From Planococcus shixiaomingii (GTDB lineage: Bacteria > Bacillota > Bacilli > Bacillales_A > Planococcaceae): 64,000 nucleotides of DNA. The DNA is taken from NCBI RefSeq assembly GCF_030413615.1, contig NZ_CP129236.1, forward strand, positions 1,968,001 through 2,032,000, read 5' to 3'. The notes beneath the pieces were generated by a model. It saw only the letters and a list, made by a program, of their open reading frames with translations, had not been told where the DNA came from and did no database searches. Shown piece by piece: positions 24,627 to 32,723 of this stretch. How positions within the stretch are numbered: position 1 is the stretch's first letter; each line of letters begins with the position of its first letter. The position numbers were made by a program, and so were the translations under genes.

Positions 24627-26093
24627 CTATGACTTCGCCGCTACCAGCAAATTTAAGATGTAATTTACCGTCTCTTGATCGGAAGGGGTCGAAAGCTGAA
24701 AAGGCTGCTGGTATGTTTCATGGCCTTTGCCAGTGATGACTATGTAATCATTCGACTGGCTGTATTCCATTGCCAGCTTAATGGCCAATGTGCGATCCGG
24801 TACAATCAGCCCTTTTTCATTGCCGTAACTGTCATTCAAGAGGGTTAATTCGCTCAACATATCGGCACAGGACACGGAATTCAAGTCATCTAGGGTCAAG
24901 ATGTATTGGTCACTTAAATCGGAACTGACGAACAACATGTCTTTTCTTTTGCTGATGTCTCTGTTGCCCCGGAAACCGAAAATATGGACAACCTTTTTAG
25001 CCCCCAATTGCTTGGCAGTCGTTAAGACATGAAGAATAGCATCGGGCGTATGGGCATAGTCAATTATGACCGTCGCCCCGTTATGCATTTTGAACAGCTC
25101 CAATCGGCCAGCTACCCCTTTGAAATCGGCCAGCGAATCCGCTATCCTGTTTTTGTTGATGCCGCTTGCTTCAGCCGTGGCATATGCCAGAAGCGTATTG
25201 TACAAATTGTGCAGTCCAGCAAGAGAAGAGGGGACAGTGAACGCTTCTCCTTCTTTCAGCAATTCAATCGTCGAATTTTCGGGATTAAAAATAACTCGCT
25301 GTGAGTCGTTTTCTATCGTTTGCCCCACTTCCCGTGTTGGAATTCCTTTGCTTTTCAGCATGTCAGCTAGTTTCAACCCCCAGACCGTGTCAGTACTGAC
25401 AATAGCCTGGCCTGTTGGTTTCAAGTGTTGGAACAACAGCGCTTTTGCTTGAAAGTAATTGCTGAGCGTACCATGGTAATCCAAATGTTCGTGGTGAAGG
25501 TTGGTAAACAAACAAAAATCAAACTCTATTCCCGCTATTCGGTGCTGAACCAATCCGTGTGATGACACTTCCATGATGACCACGTCATCAGTGCTGGCAG
25601 CCAAGAGTTGATGTGCGACGAGTGAACTCGGGGTCGTATTGGTGCTTTTAATGGTTTTGCCATTAACGATATTCTGAATCGTTCCGATAACGGCGCAAGA
25701 TTTCCCGTTGCTTTCGAAAATATGCTTTAACATGTAACTCGTCGTTGTTTTTCCGTTCGTTCCCGTGATGCCGATCATCAGCTTATCCTTTGACGGGTTG
25801 TGATAAAACTTGTTCGCAATGCGGCCCACTGCTTTTCGGCTATCTTGTACTTGGATGTAGGGAACGGGCACATCGATTCGGTCCAGCTCGCCAATGATGA
25901 TGGACGCTCCGTTTTCAACAGCCTGCTCTATAAAATGATGGCCATCTCGGCCGTGGCCTTTCACCGCAATAAAAAGAAACCCGGGCTCCACCAGCAAAGA
26001 ATTCTCCGCTATGCCAAGAACCGTTTGGTCTAACAAGTTTTTATCCACGTTGTTTTTAATCGAAAGTTCGCTTATTAGGTTTTTGAGTTTCAT
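24627..26093 (-). CDS. murE: MurE-family UDP-MurNAc-tripeptide ligase, stand-alone copy
   Basis: 488 residues, full Mur ligase: N-terminal UDP-binding domain, P-loop ITGTNGKTTTSY at 109-120, central EVSSHGLVQHR and FTNLHHEHLDYHG, and C-terminal domain. MurE adds the third stem-peptide residue. The substrate-selecting motif (DNPR for diaminopimelate, DNPA for lysine) is not present; the equivalent place reads LDDLNSVSCADM. No dcw genes surround it, so this may be a second, specialised ligase. ATG 26093 or TTG 26096 could start it. Confidence 0.82.
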   Translation of the reverse strand: MKLKNLISELSIKNNVDKNLLDQTVLGIAENSLLVEPGFLFIAVKGHGRDGHHFIEQAVENGASIIIGELDRIDVPVPYIQVQDSRKAVGRIANKFYHNPSKDKLMIGITGTNGKTTTSYMLKHIFESNGKSCAVIGTIQNIVNGKTIKSTNTTPSSLVAHQLLAASTDDVVIMEVSSHGLVQHRIAGIEFDFCLFTNLHHEHLDYHGTLSNYFQAKALLFQHLKPTGQAIVSTDTVWGLKLADMLKSKGIPTREVGQTIENDSQRVIFNPENSTIELLKEGEAFTVPSSLAGLHNLYNTLLAYATAEASGINKNRIADSLADFKGVAGRLELFKMHNGATVIIDYAHTPDAILHVLTTAKQLGAKKVVHIFGFRGNRDISKRKDMLFVSSDLSDQYILTLDDLNSVSCADMLSELTLLNDSYGNEKGLIVPDRTLAIKLAMEYSQSNDYIVITGKGHETYQQPFQLSTPSDQETVNYILNLLVAAKS

Positions 26094-26236
26094 CAATCTT
26101 TTGACCTCTCAGTAAATAAGTTAAGTGAAATGTATCGTAATCAAAAATTATGGAGAAACTGTGCAGAACTCCGAATCTCTTTCATTGATAGAAAAAATTA
26201 TCCGAATAATTAATCTCCATTATCCATGTTGGTACA

Positions 26237-26278
26237 CAAAAAAGGAAGACTTGTTTGCTGACAAGCCTTCCTTTTTGT
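26237..26278. terminator. bidirectional terminator
   Basis: AAAAAGGAAG-ACTTG...CAAG-CCTTCCTTTTT downstream of the NhaC-type gene. Confidence 0.75.
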
Positions 26279-26304
26279 ATGTTTATTTCGCAATAGCGGC
26301 CCAC

Positions 26305-27690
26305 TTATTCTGCTTGCTTATAAGTTAATGTTTTGCCAGTGAATCCGAAAATTACTGTCAGTATTGGACAAAGCAGGCAGAAAAAGGCGAACGGCAAGTA
26401 AGAAAGTGTAGAAACCCCTAATACCGACGTGATGAAAATGCCGCACACGCTCCACGGAACGAGAGGATTCACTACAGTGCCTGCATCTTCCATGACGCGG
26501 CTCAAGTTTTTGCCGGTAAGGCCGAGCTTATCAAACTGGCCTTGGAACGCTTGTCCGGTCAACAGAATGGACAAGTATTGCTCACCGATCAAAATATTGA
26601 TGCCAATGGCGGTCATGGCTGCGGCAGCGATAGCAGATGAAACTTTGTTTAACAGTTTCTCGATTTTCCCGAGCAACGTTTGCACGATGCCGAGTGTAAA
26701 CAGTAACCCACCCATGCTGAGAGAGAGCAACACGAGACCGATGGTGAAGAACATGCTTTGCATGCCCCCACGTGTCAATAGGGCATCCACATCTGCGAAG
26801 CCTGTAGCCGACACATATCCACTGAAGAGCATGCTGAGCACTTCTGAGACATGGTAGCTTTGATGTAAATAAGCTAAAGCGATGGCCGCAATTGACGAAA
26901 GGGCCAAGTTCAACATTGCCGGCACTTTCATGAGGGTTAAGATAATTAACAAGACGATTGGCAATACGGCATACCAGTGGATTCCGCCTGTTTTTAACAG
27001 GCCTTCCTGAAATGCCATGATTTTTTCAACGTCAGTAACGGCGACGTCCGGTGAAAGAAATGCAAAAATCACCAATGAAATGATAAACGCCGGAACCGTT
27101 GTCCAGCCCATATTGCGAATATGGGTGAACAAATCAACGTGAACGATGGAAGCTGCCAAATTTGTCGTATCCGATACCGGCGACATCTTATCACCGAAAA
27201 ACGCACCGGAAACGATGGCACCGGCTGTTATAGCAAGCGACACATCAAGAACGCTAGCCATGCCGATGAACGCAACGCCAACTGTTGCAACAGTAGTCAA
27301 AGAACTGCCGATCGCCAAGCCGACGATAGATGAAATTACAAAAACGATGGCAAAGAAAAATAATGGCGTGATGAGGTGGAACCCGGCGTAAATAAGCGTC
27401 GGGATGGTCCCGCTCATCATCCAGCTGCTGATCAAGATGCCGATAAAGAAAAACAAGAACACGGCGCTCATGCCCGCTCCAGCGCCTTTAACCAACCCGC
27501 TTTCAAGCAGATGGTAGGGCACTTTTTTGATGAGGCCGTAGCCAATCAACAGGAGGATGGAAACCAAGATAGGCAAATGCGGCGCAGCGCCAAACTGGAC
27601 CAAACTCACGCTGATTGTTGCCACAATCAGAAAGACCAACAAAAGCGCTTCTTTTAATGATGGTGATATGACTTCTTTAATGTGAAACAT
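26305..27690 (-). CDS. NhaC-family transporter, probable tyrosine transporter
   Basis: 461 residues, about 12 TM helices. The NhaC signature GAIVSGAFFGDKMSPVSDTTNLA is near residue 160, with VGLAIGSSLTTVATVGVAF before it and MEDAGTVVNPLVPWSVCGIF late. The family is named for Na+/H+ antiport, but T-box-controlled members (such as YheL of Bacillus) are predicted tyrosine transporters. The tyrosine T-box upstream supports that here. ATG 27690 follows GGGGG. Confidence 0.82.
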   Translation of the reverse strand: MFHIKEVISPSLKEALLLVFLIVATISVSLVQFGAAPHLPILVSILLLIGYGLIKKVPYHLLESGLVKGAGAGMSAVFLFFFIGILISSWMMSGTIPTLIYAGFHLITPLFFFAIVFVISSIVGLAIGSSLTTVATVGVAFIGMASVLDVSLAITAGAIVSGAFFGDKMSPVSDTTNLAASIVHVDLFTHIRNMGWTTVPAFIISLVIFAFLSPDVAVTDVEKIMAFQEGLLKTGGIHWYAVLPIVLLIILTLMKVPAMLNLALSSIAAIALAYLHQSYHVSEVLSMLFSGYVSATGFADVDALLTRGGMQSMFFTIGLVLLSLSMGGLLFTLGIVQTLLGKIEKLLNKVSSAIAAAAMTAIGINILIGEQYLSILLTGQAFQGQFDKLGLTGKNLSRVMEDAGTVVNPLVPWSVCGIFITSVLGVSTLSYLPFAFFCLLCPILTVIFGFTGKTLTYKQAE

Positions 27691-27720
27691 GATGCAACCC
27701 CCTTAATATCTATAAAACAA

Positions 27721-27930
27721 AAAGAAAACCTAACATCCCTTTAAAAAAAGGGACGAAGGTTTTCTCCGCGTTACCACCCAATTTGACAGCCCGATGGACC
27801 GTCCACTTCATTGAAAAAGTTGAAAACAGCTGATGGTGTATTTCATCCGGATTGCTGCCTGAATTTCCATCTGCCATTCAGTCTCTGTGTGCTGCACACA
27901 ATCGGGTTACTTGAACATCTTTCAACGTAT
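27721..27930 (-). ncRNA. tyrosine-specific T-box leader
   Basis: Read on the minus strand: GGGTGGTAACGCGG (the T-box, 27766-27779) and then a strong terminator AAAACCTTCGTCCCTTT...AAAGGGATGTTAGGTTTT at 27765-27722. In stem I, near 27845-27830, GATGAAATACACCATC frames a specifier loop with TAC, a tyrosine codon, in the usual GAA-x-codon-ACC type context. The gene controlled is the NhaC-type transporter. Confidence 0.85.
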
Positions 27931-28090
27931 GTATAGTTGCTTATAGCAATAAATCTTACCATGGCAGTATTTTAAGTCAAGAGAAAAATTTGAACGGGAA
28001 TGACAAAAAAGGAATTGCAGTGAACGGGTCGAATACAGTAAAGAGCAATTGCTAGAGCGTTTAAAAAGCTGAATTTGGGAGGTGAAACGA

Positions 28091-28852
28091 ATGAAAATGA
28101 AGACAAAAATCAAATCGAAGTTGTCCCGAGCATTCGCCTATAATTTTTCGGGTGCGTATGAAAAGTTCACGATGAGCCATATGAACGAATATGAAGGTGT
28201 TCCCGAAACGGTGTTAACCAAACCCCTAAAGGAGTGCACCGTGGCACTGGTATCGACTGCCGGTGTGCACTTGAAATCCGATTTGCCGTTTGACGTTGAC
28301 AACCCGGCAGGTGACCATACATTCCGGCTTATTCCAGGCGATGCAGATGAAAAAGAGTTGACGGTGACCCATATTTATTACGACACGAAATTCGCCAAAA
28401 CCGATCCCTCGATCGTCTTCCCGCTCCAGCAGCTGAGAGACATGGCGGAGACTGGAGACATCGGAGCTGTGGCAAGTGCCAACATCGGGCTGAACGGCGG
28501 CATCCTGGACACCCAATTGGTCGAACAGGAAAGCATCCCACAAGTGGTAAAACTTATTCGAAATGAAAACATCGATATCGTGCTGCTCGTGCCTGGCTGA
28601 GGATCTTGCCATAACGTACTCGGGCTGTATGCCCGGGCTTTAGAAGAAGCTCATATCGCCACCGCCATGGTTTCGATTTTTCCGGAGGTAACCGACAAAG
28701 TTGGTGCTCCCCGTACGCTTCACGTGCCGTTTAAAATGGGGCGGCCGTGCGGCGAGCCGTTTGACTTTGATACTAGAAAAAAAGTCTTAAAGCAGCTACT
28801 TGAACTGGCGATAATGCCGTCTGGGACGCGGATGGAATATAAAGAAACCTGA
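28091..28852 (+). CDS. GrdB-family protein with in-frame TGA, putative selenoprotein
   Basis: 253 sense codons plus one internal TGA at 28598-28600. The first part (170 residues) matches the GrdB family (selenoprotein B of glycine/sarcosine/betaine/D-proline reductases and their uncharacterised relatives): FRLIPGD, a THIYYDT segment, PLQQLRDMAETGDIG, then IDIVLLVPG. After TGA the frame goes on with GSCHNVLGLYARALEEAHIAT and later GRPCGEPFD to TGA 28850-28852. Relatives carry U-x-x-C at this point, so TGA followed by GSC fits selenocysteine. A hairpin right after the TGA could be the SECIS. ATG 28091 has GGGAGG upstream. If the genome lacks selA/selB it is instead a nonsense mutant. Confidence 0.78.
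28619..28637 (+). promoter_or_regulatory. SECIS-like hairpin
   Basis: Seven-pair stem CTCGGGC / GCCCGGG (one U-G pair) with loop TGTAT, whose G lies 27 bases after the TGA. Bacterial SECIS elements are inside the gene, just 3' of the UGA, with a small loop holding a G-U at about this distance. Without a search tool this is only a shape match. Confidence 0.55.
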
Positions 28853-28856
28853 TATG

Positions 28857-28894
28857 AAAAAGCCAAAAGCTTTTCCTATGCTTTTGGCTTTTCG
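28857..28894 (+). terminator. rho-independent terminator
   Basis: AAAAAGCCAAAAGC...GCTTTTGGCTTTT directly after the final stop of the GrdB-family gene. Its position supports the gene ending at 28852 rather than at the internal TGA. Confidence 0.88.
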
Positions 28895-28958
28895 TTTGAG
28901 TATTAAAATACATATATAATTGGTAAATGTACTATAAGCTTGGAGGTTTTTTAATAGC

Positions 28959-28988
28959 ATGAAATTACTGACGTTTGGGAGGGAATGA
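28959..28988 (+). CDS. possible 9-residue leader peptide
   Basis: ATG 28959 with GGAGG upstream encodes MKLLTFGRE and stops one base before the TTG start of the EamA gene. Its last codons contain the ribosome site of that gene (GGGAGGG). It could couple translation or be chance. Confidence 0.3.
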   Translation: MKLLTFGRE

Positions 28989-28989
28989 T

Positions 28990-29907
28990 TTGGAGCAAAA
29001 ATTCGCTTTAGTATTGATTGCGGCGGCGGCTTCGTTATGGGGCATTATTGGTTTATTTGTTTCCGGCCTTTACGAGATGGGCTTTACGGCCACTCAAGTC
29101 GTGGCTATACGCGCCATTTCTGCAAGCTGTTTTTTGGTCATATATGCCTTACTCAAAAATCGCCATTCACTGAAAATAAAAGTGGTCGACAGCAAATACT
29201 TTATCGGCACTGGCATCATCAGCATCGTCTTGTTCAATTGGTGTTTGTTTAAAGCGATTGAGGAAACGTCGATTTCAGTTGCAACGATTCTTTTGTATAC
29301 CGCACCTGTTTTTGTCACCCTTTTTTCTAGAATCCTCTTTAAAGAAGCACTGACTCCTCGGAAAATTGGCGCACTGGCTATTACGCTTGTGGGATGCTCA
29401 CTCGTCATCGGAGTTCTGCCCGGAATGAACGAAACCATTTCTTTTTACGGACTTCTCTTAGGACTCGGAGCAGGCCTGTTTTATGCACTTTATAGCATTT
29501 TCGGAAAATACGCTTTACAAAAATATGACTCTCTTACCGTCACGGTCTTTACGTTTTTATTTGCAGCGGCCGCCATCACGCCATTTAGTGGTATATGGCA
29601 AATGACTTCGCTGTTACAAAATCCGAGTGTTTGGCTTTACGCTTTTGGAATTGGTCTTTTCTCGACAGTACTGCCATTTCTCTTTTATACAAAGGGCTTA
29701 GAAATTATCGAATCCAGCCGCGCTTCAATCATTGCAACGATTGAACCGGTAGTCGCTGTGGTGGTAGGAATCATGATTTTCAGTGAACACCTGAACCTCT
29801 GGCAGTACATAGGCATTTCCTTTGTTATCGGAGCAGTATTGTTGGTGCGGGAAACGAAAAAACAGTCCGAATCTGTCCCGACAGCAACACTTACAAAACT
29901 AAATTGA
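28990..29907 (+). CDS. EamA-family (DMT) transporter
   Basis: 305 residues, ten TM helices in two EamA repeats (about 5-135 and 148-285). Recognisable elements: AAAASLWGIIGLFV at the start, ETSISVATILLYTAPVFVTLFSRI and FKEALTPRKIGALAITLVGCSLVI in repeat one, IESSRASIIATIEPVVAVVVGIMIFSE in repeat two. Probably exports metabolites or amino acids. TTG 28990 follows GGGAGGG at 8 bases. Confidence 0.88.
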   Translation: MEQKFALVLIAAAASLWGIIGLFVSGLYEMGFTATQVVAIRAISASCFLVIYALLKNRHSLKIKVVDSKYFIGTGIISIVLFNWCLFKAIEETSISVATILLYTAPVFVTLFSRILFKEALTPRKIGALAITLVGCSLVIGVLPGMNETISFYGLLLGLGAGLFYALYSIFGKYALQKYDSLTVTVFTFLFAAAAITPFSGIWQMTSLLQNPSVWLYAFGIGLFSTVLPFLFYTKGLEIIESSRASIIATIEPVVAVVVGIMIFSEHLNLWQYIGISFVIGAVLLVRETKKQSESVPTATLTKLN

Positions 29908-30033
29908 AGAATACGGATTATGGTTTGTTTAACTACTAAAAAAAGCAATAAATTCTATAGAGCCGTATTCCACTAGCTAAGCCTTCTAAAAAATGTTGAA
30001 TAGGGAATCCATCCAAGAAAAGTTGGTGACAAA

Positions 30034-30480
30034 ATGAATGGCCAATTTGAAACCACCCATGAATATTTCAGGCATTTAAACTTCCGTGACTGCCACACAA
30101 CCGGCATCTATGTAGAAAATGATCAAGTGTTTGTTGATTTTGAGTTTGTGTACATCTCGGAAAACCATCCACTGAATCCGCATCCAGTGGCGCAATCAAC
30201 GGATGCCTGCCGCCTCATTTTCAAAGGGGTCAGCGTCATCCGGCCTATCGGCTATGTAGAAGACAACCAAAAAGAGCCGCTTGCCCTTCACGAATTGGAA
30301 GGCATGGCGTTTTTGGCGGTAACCGAGCAAAAAGTCGGCACTCTTTATGTCTATGATATTTTCGGCTCTCAAAAAAAGCATGTGACGAGCTTCCACGGGC
30401 TGATTTTGCACACCGAAGGCTTTTCGTTGCACTGGAATGAATTTACGGAAGATGCGTGGTATGCCGGCTGGGATGAATAA
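30034..30480 (+). CDS. hypothetical soluble protein
   Basis: 148 residues, ATG 30034; upstream site weak (AAGAAAAG). Beta-rich, with FRHLNFRDCHTTGIYVEND near the start and GLILHTEGFSLHWNEFTEDAWYAGWDE at the end. The long ACRLIFKGVSVIRPIGYVED strand suggests a jelly-roll or beta-sandwich. The next hypothetical gene follows 55 bases after the stop. No family recognised. Confidence 0.6.
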   Translation: MNGQFETTHEYFRHLNFRDCHTTGIYVENDQVFVDFEFVYISENHPLNPHPVAQSTDACRLIFKGVSVIRPIGYVEDNQKEPLALHELEGMAFLAVTEQKVGTLYVYDIFGSQKKHVTSFHGLILHTEGFSLHWNEFTEDAWYAGWDE

Positions 30481-30534
30481 AAAGCAGATGAAGAAAAGTT
30501 GGTGCAATTGATTTTACTCGAAGAGAGGGTTCTT

Positions 30535-31146
30535 ATGGTTAACTCAATGATAAAAGCGCTGAAAGAAGAAGTTTTCGAAACGGATATTACGTTGGAGTTT
30601 ACCCAATTCACTCGGGAAGGCGACGATTTGCATGTTAAATGCGCAGTGTTTTCAGACCTTGAAGGAGAACTTTTGCAGGGATGGTCAATCACGTGTGTGG
30701 ATTATGAGGAATACCATTTTGAATACAAGGAATCCTATGATCTCGAAGAATTCGAAGTGAGAGACGACCACATTTATTTATGGGATTACACTAAGCCGTT
30801 TACCGAATTGTATTTTAAAGGAGAAACAAAACAGGTCAAAGAACTGATTGCAGCTTTGTACTTAACACATGCAGAACTGACGGAAAGATTACTTCCGTTT
30901 GAGAAATACATTAATTTCAAGAATGGGCATATTCGGATTTTGGAGGAGCTGCTTGCCAGCAAGAGCGGATTGTTTGCCTATGCACCCGAAGTGCTGAACG
31001 ACGCCTACCAAGTCGTATTGAATGAATACGGGTTTCGCACCACTTCTTTGGCAATGGGGAGTCAATCGACTGGGCAGGTCCAGCTCCTTCGGTTAGGGGA
31101 ATCCTACATAGTGGCTAAAGAATTTATCGCTACACGGGCATATTAA
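30535..31146 (+). CDS. hypothetical soluble protein
   Basis: 203 residues from ATG 30535, with AGAGAGGG upstream. Acidic, with no TM segment. First half strand-rich (TLEFTQFTREGDDLHVKCAVF, YEEYHFEYKESYDLEEFEVRDDHIYLWDY), second half helical. Not recognised. A hairpin GGGGTTCCGC...GCGGAATCCC at 31217-31247, without a T run, follows. Confidence 0.6.
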   Translation: MVNSMIKALKEEVFETDITLEFTQFTREGDDLHVKCAVFSDLEGELLQGWSITCVDYEEYHFEYKESYDLEEFEVRDDHIYLWDYTKPFTELYFKGETKQVKELIAALYLTHAELTERLLPFEKYINFKNGHIRILEELLASKSGLFAYAPEVLNDAYQVVLNEYGFRTTSLAMGSQSTGQVQLLRLGESYIVAKEFIATRAY

Positions 31147-31259
31147 GAAATGTACTGAGAAAATTTCGATCTTATAAAGGCGGTTTCGCTGCCGAAAATT
31201 AAACTGGTTTAGCAATAGGGGTTCCGCATATAGCAGCGGAATCCCTGTTCTGTGCTGGA

Positions 31260-31305
31260 CAGAATTATACATGAAAATAGAAAAAAATTTGCATGTATAA
31301 TTCTG
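31260..31305. promoter_or_regulatory. perfect 14-base inverted repeat upstream of hen1
   Basis: CAGAATTATACATG (31260-31273) and CATGTATAATTCTG (31292-31305), separated by 18 bases. Both arms contain TATAC or TATAAT promoter-like words. It may be a binding site for a dimeric regulator of the hen1-pnkp operon, or a hairpin in the leader. Confidence 0.6.
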
Positions 31306-31370
31306 TAAAATGCCTATGGTATATTTAGACTATCGCATCGCAGTTGTTTTACATAGAAAGGGGCACTAAC

Positions 31371-32723
31371 ATGCAATTAACCATTCAAGCTGCCGGGGAA
31401 AACGTCAAAGCCATTTCCTATTTACTGGCGAAGAACCCGAACAATATATACGAACGCAGCAACAAAGGGCACATGGTGCGCTTTTTTTACAGCAAATGCA
31501 CCGATACGGAACTTGAAGCGACGATTTTTGTCACTCCGGATCCGCTCGAACTCATTCAAAATAAATCAAATTCTTATGACATAACCCACTACATAAACGA
31601 CCGGGAGTTTGCCGTCAGTAGCATTTTCACTTCGTTTATCCGCTCGGCGCTCGGCACCGCGCTCAACGGCCAGCCAAAAGAGGAATACGCGGAATGGGTC
31701 AATCACCGGTTTCCGTTCCGTTTTGAATTCGGTCCGGTGGCGTCTTCGCTGACCGACCAACAACTAAAAGAGTTATTCGAACCCATCGGCTACGAAGTGA
31801 CCATCACCCGTCCCGAAATCGACTACTCCATCCACATCAAAGACCGGAGTTCGGTGCGCACCATTTCGCTTGCGGGCATGCAAACGCTGCAAAATGGCCT
31901 GCGCCATTTGTTCGTCTTGATACCGGTCATCGATAACTACAAGCATTACTTTATCGATGAAAAGGAAATTGAGAAGCTGGAGCGCTACGGCGAAGGCTGG
32001 CTGGAAACGCATCCCTTGCGCGACTTCATTTACCGGCAAGCGCTGCGCTTCAAAGAAATCTACAGTTTGGTGGAAGCTGCCAATACGCCACTAGAGAAAA
32101 AGGAACCGGCAAAAGCGGTCCGCTTGAATGATCTGCGCTACAAAAAAATTATCGAGCTGTTAGAGACAAGAAAACCCAGCAGTGTAGTTGATTTCGGTTC
32201 CGGTGAAGGAAAGCTCACTTCTAAGCTCGGATTCCTCAATGGCGTTCAGGAGATTTTGGCAGTTGAGCCTTCCCAGTCAGCGACATTAAAAGCGGTGGAG
32301 CGGTTCACGAAGCTGCAGGATGATGACCTCTTTACAATGCCAACGACCATGTGGGGTTCGCTGTTTTATTTTGACGAGCGGCTGCAAGGTAAAGATGCGA
32401 TGGTTCTATGCGAAGTGATTGAGCATATCGATGAGCCGCGTTTGCCAAAGGCACTAGATACCATTTTGCATAATTACCAGCCTGCATCTCTGATTATTTC
32501 GACGCCTAACCGCGAATACAACGAAGTATACGCTATGGAAGATCATTTCCGGCACGCGGATCACCGCTTTGAGTGGACCCGCACGGAATTCGAAAACTGG
32601 TGCAACGAACGGAACCACCAGAACCTGTACGAACTCGAATTCCATGGCATCGGGGAAGAACAGTCTCTCTACGGGCATCCGACTCAATTATGCATGTTTA
32701 AAAGAAAGGAAGAACAATCATGA
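31371..32723 (+). CDS. hen1: bacterial Hen1, 3'-terminal RNA ribose 2'-O-methyltransferase
   Basis: 450 residues. N-terminal half is the bacterial-only domain that contacts Pnkp; the C-terminal half is a Rossmann methyltransferase with VVDFGSGEGKLT at 273-283 (S-adenosylmethionine site), metal-binding EVIEH at 348-352 and FRHADHRFEWTR near 393-404. Hen1 methylates the 3'-terminal 2'-OH of a cut RNA before Pnkp ligates it, so that the repaired tRNA cannot be cut again by the same ribotoxin. ATG 31371 has AAAGGGG. The stop overlaps the pnkp start (ATGA). Confidence 0.95.
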   Translation: MQLTIQAAGENVKAISYLLAKNPNNIYERSNKGHMVRFFYSKCTDTELEATIFVTPDPLELIQNKSNSYDITHYINDREFAVSSIFTSFIRSALGTALNGQPKEEYAEWVNHRFPFRFEFGPVASSLTDQQLKELFEPIGYEVTITRPEIDYSIHIKDRSSVRTISLAGMQTLQNGLRHLFVLIPVIDNYKHYFIDEKEIEKLERYGEGWLETHPLRDFIYRQALRFKEIYSLVEAANTPLEKKEPAKAVRLNDLRYKKIIELLETRKPSSVVDFGSGEGKLTSKLGFLNGVQEILAVEPSQSATLKAVERFTKLQDDDLFTMPTTMWGSLFYFDERLQGKDAMVLCEVIEHIDEPRLPKALDTILHNYQPASLIISTPNREYNEVYAMEDHFRHADHRFEWTRTEFENWCNERNHQNLYELEFHGIGEEQSLYGHPTQLCMFKRKEEQS

